Of a DNA stretch of 14,976 nt, positions 6,890 through 14,373 are shown in pieces. The position numbers were made by a program, and so were the translations under genes. The number at the start of each line of letters is the position of its first letter. Within the stretch, counting starts at the first letter, position 1. Under the pieces are notes generated by a model. That model had not been told where the DNA came from, did not search any database, and worked only from the letters and a program-made list of their open reading frames with translations. This stretch comes from Campylobacteraceae bacterium (GTDB lineage Bacteria > Campylobacterota > Campylobacteria > Campylobacterales > Sulfurovaceae), in the NCBI GenBank assembly GCA_027081065.1, contig JALWLW010000080.1, positions 1 through 14,976 on the forward strand. Direction: 5' to 3'.

Positions 6890-8602
6890 ATGTCCATTAT
6901 AAATAAATATTTAACGCTCATCTTATTATCAACTCTACTGCTTTTTGCTTTACCTAAAGATAATAATCTTTCCAATACTAGTGAAATAAAAAAAGAATTA
7001 AAAGAGGCATTTAGAAAAATGCCTTCAAAACTTTTAAAAAATATTTCTCATAAAAAATTATTAAAAAGATTCTATTATAAAAATAAGTATACACCCTTAT
7101 GGCATCAAAATAACAAACTAAATAGTAAAAAGTATACTCAACTTTTTGAACAGATTAGCAATGATATAACTTTAGATAAAAAAGGTTTAATCTATAAAAA
7201 CTATCAAACTTTAGAAAAACAAGTTGATGCTAACCTAACTATACTACAAACTCTTCGTATAGAACTACAACTTACAACACTCTATTACAACTTCTTACTC
7301 CACACTGTCTATGGAGAGATAGAATGGAAAAACTTTTCACATAAGCTCTCTTCTTTAAAAAGAAAACGAATCAATGCTTCTTGGATTAAAGCAAAACCTT
7401 CATTTAATATTCAAAAACTGATGAAACAAGAAGATATTAATCGTACAATTATAGATATTACACCTAAAAATTTTGGATATCAAAACTTACTACGAGCACT
7501 TCAGAAACTTAAAGAACTTAAAAAAAATGGGGCATGGGATCAACTCCCCTACTTTAAGAAATTAGCACTAGGAAGTAGTGGAGATATTGTATTAAAATTA
7601 CGTTCTCGTCTCAAAGTTTCCTCTGATTATAAAGAGTGCAATGAAACAAACCCTTCCATTGTCATACACAATGAAAATAACCAATCAATAGATATAAACC
7701 TCACTAGAGATGCTGTCTTTGGACACTGTTTAGAAAATGCTGTTAAGACATTTCAGCAACGTCATGGACTTGAAGTTGATGGTATTGTAGGAGGAGGAAC
7801 AAGAAGAGCATTAAATATGACTATTGATGAAAAAATTCGTAAAATTCGTCTTAATATTGATCGAATTAAATGGCTACCAAGAGAAAAAAAAGAACGCTAT
7901 GTATTTGTAAATATTCCTGAGTTTATGCTTCACTATATTGAAAATGAAAAAGAAGAAAAAACACTACGTGTTATTGTAGGAGATAAAAAACATCCAACAC
8001 CTATTTTTTCACAAAATATCTCTTATATTGTGTTAAACCCTTACTGGAAAGTACCAGAAGGTATTGTGAGAAGAGAGATTGTCCCAGCAATGGTTAAGAA
8101 TCCAAATTATTTACGGAAACAAGGCTTAGAGGCACACCGAACATGGGATGAAAATTCAGAACGTATTGATACTTCATGGCTTTATTGGGAAGACTATCTT
8201 TATGGACGCGAAAAATTTCCATATCGACTAATGCAACCACCTGGACCCAAAAATGCTTTAGGAAAAATAAAATTTAAATTTCCAAATAGATTTTCGGTCT
8301 ATTTACATGATACGCCAACTAGACATCTTTTTAAAAAAAGGGTTAGAGCATTTTCACATGGGTGCATTCGTCTTTCTCAACCAAGAAGTCTTTTAGAAAC
8401 CATTGCAACATTTAATCCTAAAATAAATATTAGAAAAGCAAAAAAAGTCCTTAAAGGAAAACGAAAAAAATTTTTAAAAGTAAATAATCAATTAAGGATT
8501 CACTTAATCTATTTAACTGTAACAGTAAATAAAAAGGGTCAAATAGAATTCCATAATGATATTTATAATTATGATAAATACCAAAAACGTCGAACGAGAT
8601 AA
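6890..8602 (+). CDS. YcbB-like L,D-transpeptidase with peptidoglycan-binding domain (copy 2)
   Basis: Seen: 570 residues from an ATG with GGAAGAAGG 5 nt upstream. An N-terminal hydrophobic segment (residues 7-22) is followed by the same domain order as the preceding gene: scaffold (~50-220), peptidoglycan-binding region (~225-310, LALGSSGDIVLKL ... AVKTFQQRHGLEVDG) and YkuD catalytic domain (~335-545) with His473 in YLHDTPT and SHGCIRL (His490, nucleophile Cys492). Long stretches match copy 1 (for example RVIVGDKKH, VLNPYW, NALGKIKFKFPN). The binding region carries an extra Asn-rich segment of about 18 residues between Cys250 and Cys280, the same Cys positions that bracket the shorter segment in copy 1. 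The pair probably arose by tandem duplication and then diverged. Role as for copy 1; whether they differ in substrate (crosslinking versus another attachment) cannot be read from sequence. Confidence 0.92.
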   Translation: MSIINKYLTLILLSTLLLFALPKDNNLSNTSEIKKELKEAFRKMPSKLLKNISHKKLLKRFYYKNKYTPLWHQNNKLNSKKYTQLFEQISNDITLDKKGLIYKNYQTLEKQVDANLTILQTLRIELQLTTLYYNFLLHTVYGEIEWKNFSHKLSSLKRKRINASWIKAKPSFNIQKLMKQEDINRTIIDITPKNFGYQNLLRALQKLKELKKNGAWDQLPYFKKLALGSSGDIVLKLRSRLKVSSDYKECNETNPSIVIHNENNQSIDINLTRDAVFGHCLENAVKTFQQRHGLEVDGIVGGGTRRALNMTIDEKIRKIRLNIDRIKWLPREKKERYVFVNIPEFMLHYIENEKEEKTLRVIVGDKKHPTPIFSQNISYIVLNPYWKVPEGIVRREIVPAMVKNPNYLRKQGLEAHRTWDENSERIDTSWLYWEDYLYGREKFPYRLMQPPGPKNALGKIKFKFPNRFSVYLHDTPTRHLFKKRVRAFSHGCIRLSQPRSLLETIATFNPKINIRKAKKVLKGKRKKFLKVNNQLRIHLIYLTVTVNKKGQIEFHNDIYNYDKYQKRRTR

Positions 8603-8621
8603 ACAAAAAATAACCATACTA

Positions 8622-8668
8622 TAAAGCCTAAACAGATAAAATAATTTATTAAAACTTATTAGGCTTTA
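8622..8668 (+). promoter_or_regulatory. Inverted repeat enclosing the ribosome-binding site of the MutS7 gene
   Basis: TAAAGCCTAA (8622-8631) pairs perfectly with TTAGGCTTTA (8659-8668), and a small inner hairpin ATAAA/TTTAT (8636-8649) lies in the loop. The only SD-like element before the TTG start at 8673 is TTAGG (8659-8663), which is within the 3' arm. The structure could hide the start from ribosomes. It could equally act as the 3' end of the transpeptidase mRNA, although no T-run follows. Confidence 0.6.
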
Positions 8669-8672
8669 CAAC

Positions 8673-11606
8673 TTGGAAATCTCTGCAAAAATTCTCGCTT
8701 CTAAAGGTAAACTTCTCACTGAAATCTATTTTGAACTTCAAGAATACTTTGAATCTAAATATGGTCAAAATACCCTTGTTTTTATGGAGATAGGAACATT
8801 TTTTGAAGTTTATGAAGTCAATAATGATAAACTAAAAATAGGTAAAGCAAAAGAGATAGCTGAATTACTCAATATCCAACTCACTCGTAAAAATAAAGCT
8901 ATTATTGAAAACTCTGTGAAAAATCCTCTATTAGCTGGTGTTCCTACTGTCTCTATTGAACGCTATTTATCACGTTTAATTAATACTCAAAAATATACTA
9001 TCGTCATGGTCAAACAAAAAGGAGTCATGCCCAATGTTCAAAGATATGTCTCCAATATTATTTCACCTGGAACAAACTTTGAGTATCAAACTGAAGCAGT
9101 AGAGACTAATCTAGTCTCTCTTATTATCGATGAAAATCAAGGTATTTTTTCAGCTGGTTATGCTGCGATTGATATTACCACTGGGAAAACCATTGTTAAT
9201 GAAATGCATTCTAACCGAGATGATAAAACCTATGCCTTGGATGAAGTATTTAATCTTTTACAAACTTATAATACAGCTGAAGTTATTATTACGCTCCAAA
9301 ATAAAGAGATTAATAAAGAGTGGCTACACTCTTATTTGGAACTCGAACAATTTTCCTCTTCTTATAATGATAAAGGCTGTAAAATTGGCTATCAAAATGA
9401 GTTGTTTAAACGCGTTTATCAAATAAACTCTTTCCTCTCACCTATTGAATACCTTGACCTTGAACGTTATCCTTATACAAGTGAATCTTTAGCAATTTTA
9501 ATTGAATTTATCATTGAACATGATGAAGCTATTATTGAAAAGATGAATCGTCCCCATTTTTTAGGTGAAAAGCGTTATCTCTATCTTGGTAATAATGCAC
9601 TTGAACAATTAGGTGTAATCTCACGTAATAAGTCTGAAATCACACTCTTACAACTTATTGATAAAACTTCAACAGCTTTTGGAAAAAGGCTTTTACGTGA
9701 ACGTCTTCTTTCTCCTATTATTGATAAAGAACTTTTAGAGGCACGTTATGACTTGAGTGAGAAATTAATGGAACGTTCTGAACAATATGAAACTTATCTA
9801 AAAAATATTTATGACTTAGAACGTATTACACGACGTATAAAACTACAAAAATTACACCCTGTAGAATTAACTTATATTATGATGTCACTCTCAGCTATTA
9901 TCAACTTACTAGTAGAGGCTCAACTAGACAATGTCATAATTGAAGATAATTTAATTACAGAAGTTAAAGAGTTTAAATCGTATCTTGAACAAACATTTAA
10001 CTTGGATGTTTGTGCAAAATTTAGAATAGACCAAATAAATGATAATATTTTTAAAGATGGAATTTATCCTGCTATTGATAACATTTTAGAAAAACAACAT
10101 CATGAACTAAAAAAGCTAAAAACTGTCTCTCAACATATTGATACACTTTTTAAACAAGATAAACGTGTTGCAAATACAAAAAATGGTTATTCTGATATTG
10201 CTTATTTAGAGAGTGAAGGCTACAGTATCAACCTTACAAAAAATCGTTTTATGCTGATTGAAAAAGAGTTACAAGAGTCTTTTGTAACCATTGAAGGAGA
10301 ACACCATTTTTTTAAAGATTTTCACTACAAACACTTAAAAAATATTGTAAAAATTAATGCTAAACTTTTTGAAGATGTTACACAAAATTTTGAAAACAAT
10401 CAAGTAAAATTAATCTCTTTGGTAAAAGAACGTTACATACAGACCCTTTTAGCTTTAGAAAATCGTTTTTCACATCTGCTCGATGAACTTATTTTATTTG
10501 TCTCTCACATAGATGTTGCCATCTCAAATGTTAAATGTACTAAAAGTATGAATCTTTCACGTCCTATATTACAAAAAGATACAAATGCCTATGAGGCTAT
10601 TGGACTTAGACATCCTATCATAGAAGCAAATGAACAAAGAGGAGTCTATGTTCCTAATGATATCTATTTAGGAGAAGGTATTACTACAACACATAACCAT
10701 ATTACGCTTAATGCTTCAGATGGTTCAAAAGTCAATGGTGTACTCCTTTATGGCATAAACTCTTCAGGGAAATCCTCTCTTATGAAAAGTATTGGTCTCT
10801 CTGTCATTTTAGCTCAATCTGGATTCTTTGTTCCAGCAACAGAGTTAAAACTAGGTATGTATGAGCAACTTTTTACAAGAATTGTCTCCCAAGATAATCT
10901 ATATAAGGGTCTCTCCACTTTTGCTGTAGAGATGATGGAGCTAAAAAATATTTTCAACAGAGCAACTAAACATAGTTTAATTTTGGGAGATGAAATTTCA
11001 CAAGGAACAGAGACTGAATCAGGTTTAGCCATTGTTGCTGGAGCGATTTTAAAGCTTTTAGAGCTAGACTCTACTTTTATATTTGCCACCCACCTACATC
11101 AACTCAAAAATATTGAACCTCTAAAAAAAATCGATTCACTTATTCTTTTGCATTTAGGTGTTAGCTATGATGAAGAAAATGATACGCTCATTTATAATCG
11201 ACAACTACAACTTGGTATGGGAAGCTCACTTTATGGTTTAGAATTTGCCAAGTCATTGCATATGGATAAAACTTTTTTAAAAAATGCCTATGATATTCGT
11301 AAAAATCTTTTAGGTCAAAATTCCGAACTTAAAGTACTTACCCATAAAAAACGTAGCCGTTATAACAAAAATCTCTATGTCACTAAATGTGCTTTATGTG
11401 AAAAAAATGTCGAAGAAGTGCATCATATCTCAGAACAACATCTTGCCAATGATTCAGGAATGATAGGGGCGATAGACAAGAACCACAAATATAATCTTAT
11501 TCCACTTTGCAAACAACATCACCATTTAGTTCATAAAGGGAAAATACAGATTTTAGGATTTTTTATGACTTCTAAAGGTATTAAGTTACATTATGAAGAA
11601 AAGTAA
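8673..11606 (+). CDS. mutS7: MutS7-type DNA mismatch-repair protein with C-terminal HNH endonuclease domain
   Basis: Seen: 977 residues from a TTG start. Domain I (~30-140) carries the mismatch-reading Phe-x-Glu element, Phe43 and Glu45 in [12 protein letters not shown] connector region follows, then the core and clamp helices (~300-620) and the ABC ATPase (~640-880). The ATPase has Walker [10 protein letters not shown] (694-702), the loop STFAVEM (748-754), Walker B SLILGDE (Asp773, Glu774) and switch ATHLH (His807). After a basic linker comes an HNH module: C906-x2-C909, His917-His918, Asn941-Leu, Cys946 and HH949-950 through His954. Family knowledge: this fusion defines MutS7, described in Campylobacterota, octocoral mitochondria (mtMutS) and giant viruses; many Campylobacterota lack classical MutS1/MutL. 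Inference: one chain may both recognise mismatches and nick DNA. The start must precede Met38, which lies inside domain I. All catalytic residues appear intact; MutS2/Smr is excluded by domain I and HNH. Confidence 0.95.
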   Translation: MEISAKILASKGKLLTEIYFELQEYFESKYGQNTLVFMEIGTFFEVYEVNNDKLKIGKAKEIAELLNIQLTRKNKAIIENSVKNPLLAGVPTVSIERYLSRLINTQKYTIVMVKQKGVMPNVQRYVSNIISPGTNFEYQTEAVETNLVSLIIDENQGIFSAGYAAIDITTGKTIVNEMHSNRDDKTYALDEVFNLLQTYNTAEVIITLQNKEINKEWLHSYLELEQFSSSYNDKGCKIGYQNELFKRVYQINSFLSPIEYLDLERYPYTSESLAILIEFIIEHDEAIIEKMNRPHFLGEKRYLYLGNNALEQLGVISRNKSEITLLQLIDKTSTAFGKRLLRERLLSPIIDKELLEARYDLSEKLMERSEQYETYLKNIYDLERITRRIKLQKLHPVELTYIMMSLSAIINLLVEAQLDNVIIEDNLITEVKEFKSYLEQTFNLDVCAKFRIDQINDNIFKDGIYPAIDNILEKQHHELKKLKTVSQHIDTLFKQDKRVANTKNGYSDIAYLESEGYSINLTKNRFMLIEKELQESFVTIEGEHHFFKDFHYKHLKNIVKINAKLFEDVTQNFENNQVKLISLVKERYIQTLLALENRFSHLLDELILFVSHIDVAISNVKCTKSMNLSRPILQKDTNAYEAIGLRHPIIEANEQRGVYVPNDIYLGEGITTTHNHITLNASDGSKVNGVLLYGINSSGKSSLMKSIGLSVILAQSGFFVPATELKLGMYEQLFTRIVSQDNLYKGLSTFAVEMMELKNIFNRATKHSLILGDEISQGTETESGLAIVAGAILKLLELDSTFIFATHLHQLKNIEPLKKIDSLILLHLGVSYDEENDTLIYNRQLQLGMGSSLYGLEFAKSLHMDKTFLKNAYDIRKNLLGQNSELKVLTHKKRSRYNKNLYVTKCALCEKNVEEVHHISEQHLANDSGMIGAIDKNHKYNLIPLCKQHHHLVHKGKIQILGFFMTSKGIKLHYEEK

Positions 11607-11679
11607 ATTTTAATTATAAATATAGTTGTTACTTTCTCACGCGAAGACCAAGAACTTAATACTTCTCATCCTATAGATT

Positions 11680-11717
11680 TACTCAATTATTCCACAATCC
11701 AAAGCTATTGTTGAGTA
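11680..11717 (+). promoter_or_regulatory. Two-part inverted repeat in the MutS7 / membrane-protein gap
   Basis: TACTCA (11680-11685) can pair with TGAGTA (11712-11717), and ACAAT (11694-11698) with ATTGT (11707-11711), giving a bulged stem-loop 9 nt before the next ribosome-binding site. No T-run follows, so a terminator role is doubtful. The surrounding 132-nt gap (11607-11738) contains no gene that can be supported. Confidence 0.3.
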
Positions 11718-11738
11718 TTCATTTACAAAGGATTTAGC

Positions 11739-12122
11739 ATGAAAAATAAACTATTAATTATACTCTCTATCATTATTTTAGGTTTGATACTATCGTATAT
11801 ACTGGCAGGGTCACTACTCATTTATGGATTAACATTATTAATAGGAGCTACTCTACTTTATTATACAAAAATTAATAATCAAAATAGAAAAGAGAACTTA
11901 AATATTATACGAGATGAAAATAAACTCTACTTTTATCTTAGTGATGACTTACTCTTCTCTGTCGATTTACTACAAAACAAAAGCATTAAAGAAACCCTAA
12001 GATTATCTATTAAAAAAGAGATATCTACCCTACGTGATATCACTAAAAAAGTTTGTTTTATTAATTTTAAAGATGATAGGCTATTAAAAGAGTTAAACGC
12101 TTCATTAAATCTATATAAATAA
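11739..12122 (+). CDS. Small inner-membrane protein of unknown function
   Basis: Not recognised. Seen: 127 residues from an ATG with a good ribosome-binding site (AAAGGA, 11727-11732). Two hydrophobic helices at about 4-23 and 25-42 are joined by a very short turn. They are followed by ~85 hydrophilic residues rich in Lys, Asp and Leu with helical character (for example RLSIKKEISTLRDITKK) and a single Cys106. By the positive-inside rule the Lys/Arg-rich C-terminal part (KINNQNRKEN after helix 2) would face the cytoplasm, so this may be a hairpin-anchored cytoplasmic domain. It is first in a co-directional group with a DUF4395 protein, an Rrf2-type regulator and a PLP enzyme, 78 nt before the second gene. 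No catalytic motif is visible. Size, ribosome-binding site and codon use similar to its neighbours support a real gene. Confidence 0.7.
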   Translation: MKNKLLIILSIIILGLILSYILAGSLLIYGLTLLIGATLLYYTKINNQNRKENLNIIRDENKLYFYLSDDLLFSVDLLQNKSIKETLRLSIKKEISTLRDITKKVCFINFKDDRLLKELNASLNLYK

Positions 12123-12142
12123 GTAAATCCATAGATTTACTT
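12121..12142 (+). terminator. Perfect 9-bp hairpin at the stop codon of the small membrane protein
   Basis: AAGTAAATC and GATTTACTT form a 9-bp stem with a CATA loop, starting within the stop codon of the preceding gene. The following bases (GACTTTATTTC) are only moderately T-rich, so termination would be partial at best. It lies directly before a longer inverted repeat that reaches the next ribosome-binding site. Confidence 0.35.
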
Positions 12143-12144
12143 GA

Positions 12145-12192
12145 CTTTATTTCTAAATACCAGTACTATACCAATTATATTTAGAAATAAAG
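12145..12192 (+). promoter_or_regulatory. 15-bp inverted repeat overlapping the DUF4395 ribosome-binding site
   Basis: CTTTATTTCTAAATA (12145-12159) and TATTTAGAAATAAAG (12178-12192) are perfect complements separated by 18 nt. The 3' arm contains the AAAG of the AAAGG ribosome-binding site (12189-12193) that serves GTG 12201. Folding of the mRNA would reduce ribosome access. Alternatively it is a DNA operator for the Rrf2-type regulator encoded two genes downstream. Confidence 0.65.
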
Positions 12193-12200
12193 GTTCTATT

Positions 12201-12638
12201 GTGACTCAAACATGTCCTATATCATTTAATCGTGTAGATGCTAATTTTGTCCGTATTATTTCAGTACAAGTTATTAGCATTGCATTATTATTAATTTTTA
12301 CTCAAGAACTTATCTTTGCACTTATTTTACTTTTTGATTTTTCTGTTCGTATTTTAAATTTAAAACAGCTCAGTATTTTGTCCTATATTGCCCAATTAAT
12401 TATTAAATATTTTAAAATACAAGTAGAATTATGTGATGAAGCACCAAAACGCTTTGCACTCTATGTAGGTCTCATTATTATAGCCCTATTTACCTTGTTT
12501 TATCTATTTAATTTTAATCTTATTGCTTCTCTTTTAGTTAGTATATTGGTTCTTTGTGCATTTTTAGAAGCAACCTTTAATTACTGTGTAGGATGTAAAA
12601 TTTATCACTTACTTCAATATGTACGTTTAAAGAAATAA
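12201..12638 (+). CDS. DUF4395 family membrane protein
   Basis: Seen: 145 residues starting at GTG 12201, supported by AAAGG 7 nt upstream. The frame is open further back to a TTG at 12141, but that start lacks a ribosome-binding site and adds a tail the family does not have. The protein begins MTQTCPISFNRVDANFVR, the DUF4395 signature, followed by hydrophobic helices (~18-35, 36-50, 86-104, 107-124), the middle motif DEAPKRFA (79-86) and the C-terminal FLEATFNYCVGC (121-132). Conserved cysteines are Cys5 and the CxxC pair Cys129/Cys132. Family knowledge: DUF4395 is a domain of unknown function in integral membrane proteins. The CxxC and N-terminal Cys suggest thiol chemistry or metal binding, which is inference. 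Its stop is 1 nt from the Rrf2-type regulator's ATG, so the two are surely co-transcribed, and the context points to sulfur metabolism. Confidence 0.85.
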   Translation: MTQTCPISFNRVDANFVRIISVQVISIALLLIFTQELIFALILLFDFSVRILNLKQLSILSYIAQLIIKYFKIQVELCDEAPKRFALYVGLIIIALFTLFYLFNFNLIASLLVSILVLCAFLEATFNYCVGCKIYHLLQYVRLKK

Positions 12639-12639
12639 A

Positions 12640-13053
12640 ATGATAGGCATCTCAAGTAAAACAATTTATGCACTCGCTGCAATACACCAATTGGGACTTC
12701 TAGAAGAGAACCAACGTCTTAATATTAAAGCCTTAGCCAGTAGGTCTAATGCACCTGAAAAATTTTTAGGTCAAATACTATTAGAACTTAAAAAAGCTCA
12801 TATTTTACAAAGTACCAAAGGGGCTAATGGAGGGTATACTTTAAATAAAAAACTATATGAAATCTCTCTTAAAGATATTATCTCAACCTTAGAAACAAAT
12901 GCATTTGAAGATATTTCTCAAACTAACAACCCTACCCTTAAACTTTTTTGGGAAGAAAAACAAAAAGCACTTATGCATGTTTTTGACACTCCATTGAGTG
13001 AATTACAAACATATCATGAACAAGCAACTAAAAGCTTTAATTTTACTATTTAA
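12640..13053 (+). CDS. Rrf2 family transcriptional regulator lacking Fe-S cysteines (CymR-like)
   Basis: Seen: 137 residues. An N-terminal winged helix-turn-helix (SSKTIYALAAIHQL ... LNIKALASRSNAPEKFLGQ) leads into the wing motif LQSTKGANGGYTL (56-68), which is diagnostic for Rrf2. A dimerisation helix follows (~94-130). There is no cysteine anywhere, so it cannot bind the Fe-S cluster used by IscR, NsrR or RirA. Family knowledge: Cys-free Rrf2 members such as CymR of Bacillus control cysteine and methionine genes with a metabolic enzyme as partner. Inference: it senses sulfur amino acid status and controls its own cluster, because a PLP-dependent Cys/Met enzyme follows 32 nt downstream. The ATG is 1 nt after the DUF4395 stop with only a weak ribosome-binding site (AAAGAA), which suggests translational coupling. 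Confidence 0.88.
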   Translation: MIGISSKTIYALAAIHQLGLLEENQRLNIKALASRSNAPEKFLGQILLELKKAHILQSTKGANGGYTLNKKLYEISLKDIISTLETNAFEDISQTNNPTLKLFWEEKQKALMHVFDTPLSELQTYHEQATKSFNFTI

Positions 13054-13085
13054 TACATCATTAATATAAAGGATAACTATTTAAC

Positions 13086-14333
13086 ATGAAAGACTTCAAC
13101 TACTTTAATACCCTACTCGTACAAAATGTAGGTTCAAAAGTTCGTGCTATTGCACCAACAATTACTTCTTCTGCAGCTTTTGGCTATGAAAATGCCCAAG
13201 AGGCAGAAAACATCTTTAAAGGTGAAGTTGCCAATCCCCTCTATGCAAGAGTAGGAAATCCAACAACAGCAAAACTAGAAAATATTGTGGCTAAAATGGA
13301 AAGTGGTCTAGGAGCTATTGCAACATCATCAGGAATGGGTGCTTTAGCTATGGTCATGACAGCCTACTTAAAAGCTGAAGATGAAGTACTGTGTATTGGT
13401 GGCTTTTTTGGAGGAACGTATACCCTAATGAATGAAACCATGAAACGCTTTGGTATCACAAGTTCTTTTTGTGGCATTGAAGATTTTGAAAAAATTGAAG
13501 CTACTTTAAAAAAGGGCATTCATATGGTACTAATTGAAACCGTAGGAAACCCAAGCCTTGAACTACCAGACTTACCCAAAATCATTGAGCTTTGTAATCA
13601 ATATGAAACACTTTTAGTTGTCGACAACACCGTTACCCCTTTAACACTTAGACCATTAGAAATGGGTGCTGATATCGTTATACACTCAACTACCAAGGCC
13701 ATGTCTGGACATTCAGCTGCATTGGGTGGAGTAGCTATATTTAGAGCGATTAAAGAGCAAAATGATAAACTACATCATGAAAAATATACACAACTTCACC
13801 CTATACTAAATAAAATGAAAAAAAAAGCAATGATAACCATTGCTAAAAAACGTGCCATGAGAGATATAGGAATGTCAGCCAATGCCCACAGTTCATTTCT
13901 AACTATGTTAGGACTTGAAACCTTAGCTTTACGTATTCAAAGAGTAAATGACTCTATCCCTAAATTAGTAAGTATATTAGAAGAAAAACTTCCAGCTCAT
14001 ATCAAAGTGTCACATCCATCATTAAAATCCAACCCTTATAATGAACGGTTCCATACTCTTTTTAATCAAGCTACTGGACCGATTATAACGTTAGAATGTG
14101 GTAATAAAGAAATAGCATTTACTCTACTCAATAATTTAAAATTGGTTACCCAAACAGCCAATATAGGAGATAATCGTACTTTAGCCTTACACATGGCAAG
14201 TACTATCTATAGAGATTTTGATAAAGATACACAAATGTATTTGGGCATAACTGATGGACTTATTCGAGTTTCAGTAGGACTTGAAGACCCTAATATTATT
14301 GCAGAAGATTTTTTACAAGCAGTAAAAATTTAA
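13086..14333 (+). CDS. Cys/Met metabolism PLP-dependent enzyme (methionine gamma-lyase / O-acetylhomoserine sulfhydrylase type)
   Basis: Role: enzymes of this fold-type I family make or break C-S bonds of homocysteine, cystathionine, methionine or O-acylhomoserine, with PLP in the cytosol. Seen: 415 residues, the usual length. PLP contacts are the phosphate-binding YARVGNPT (Tyr53, Arg55), SSGMGAL (81-87), Asp180 in VVDNTVTP and the Schiff-base Lys204 in HSTTKAMSGHS (200-210). The substrate carboxylate Arg is probably Arg394 in LIRVSVGLE. Odd: the active-site tyrosine that stacks on PLP in most members (the YGGT/YGCT motif) is Phe108 here (GGFFGGTY), which may alter the reaction. The exact activity cannot be decided from motifs alone. 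It follows an Rrf2-type regulator by 32 nt. The ribosome-binding site AAAGGA (13068-13073) is rather far (12 nt) from the ATG, but the next Met is residue 71. Confidence 0.87.
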   Translation: MKDFNYFNTLLVQNVGSKVRAIAPTITSSAAFGYENAQEAENIFKGEVANPLYARVGNPTTAKLENIVAKMESGLGAIATSSGMGALAMVMTAYLKAEDEVLCIGGFFGGTYTLMNETMKRFGITSSFCGIEDFEKIEATLKKGIHMVLIETVGNPSLELPDLPKIIELCNQYETLLVVDNTVTPLTLRPLEMGADIVIHSTTKAMSGHSAALGGVAIFRAIKEQNDKLHHEKYTQLHPILNKMKKKAMITIAKKRAMRDIGMSANAHSSFLTMLGLETLALRIQRVNDSIPKLVSILEEKLPAHIKVSHPSLKSNPYNERFHTLFNQATGPIITLECGNKEIAFTLLNNLKLVTQTANIGDNRTLALHMASTIYRDFDKDTQMYLGITDGLIRVSVGLEDPNIIAEDFLQAVKI

Positions 14334-14344
14334 ATATATTAAAC

Positions 14345-14371
14345 TCCCAATTGATTTGGGAATTTATTTTC
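14345..14371. terminator. Bidirectional intrinsic terminator
   Basis: TCCCAA (14345-14350) and TTGGGA (14356-14361) form a 6-bp stem with a TTGAT loop, followed on the plus strand by the T-rich AATTTATTTT. It lies 11 nt after the PLP-enzyme stop and just beyond the stop of the convergent helix-hairpin-helix gene. The minus-strand side also runs into T-rich sequence. Confidence 0.7.
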
Positions 14372-14373
14372 AA

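Noticed and set aside
9130..9426. 98-codon plus-strand frame inside the MutS7 gene, and a 91-codon minus-strand frame at 10814-11089
   Set aside because: Both overlap conserved MutS domains in another frame, with no family features of their own.
8673..11606. Classification as MutS2 (recombination-suppressing, Smr domain)
   Set aside because: MutS2 lacks the mismatch-reading domain I and ends in Smr. This protein has the F-x-E domain I and ends in HNH.
11607..11738. Possible small gene or remnant between MutS7 and the membrane protein
   Set aside because: Only very short frames exist, without ribosome-binding sites; only a bulged inverted repeat could be supported.
12141..12200. Upstream TTG start extending the DUF4395 protein by 20 residues
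   Set aside because: There is no ribosome-binding site before it and it lies in the stem-loop region. GTG 12201 has AAAGG at good spacing and starts the protein next to the conserved CPISF motif, as the family expects.
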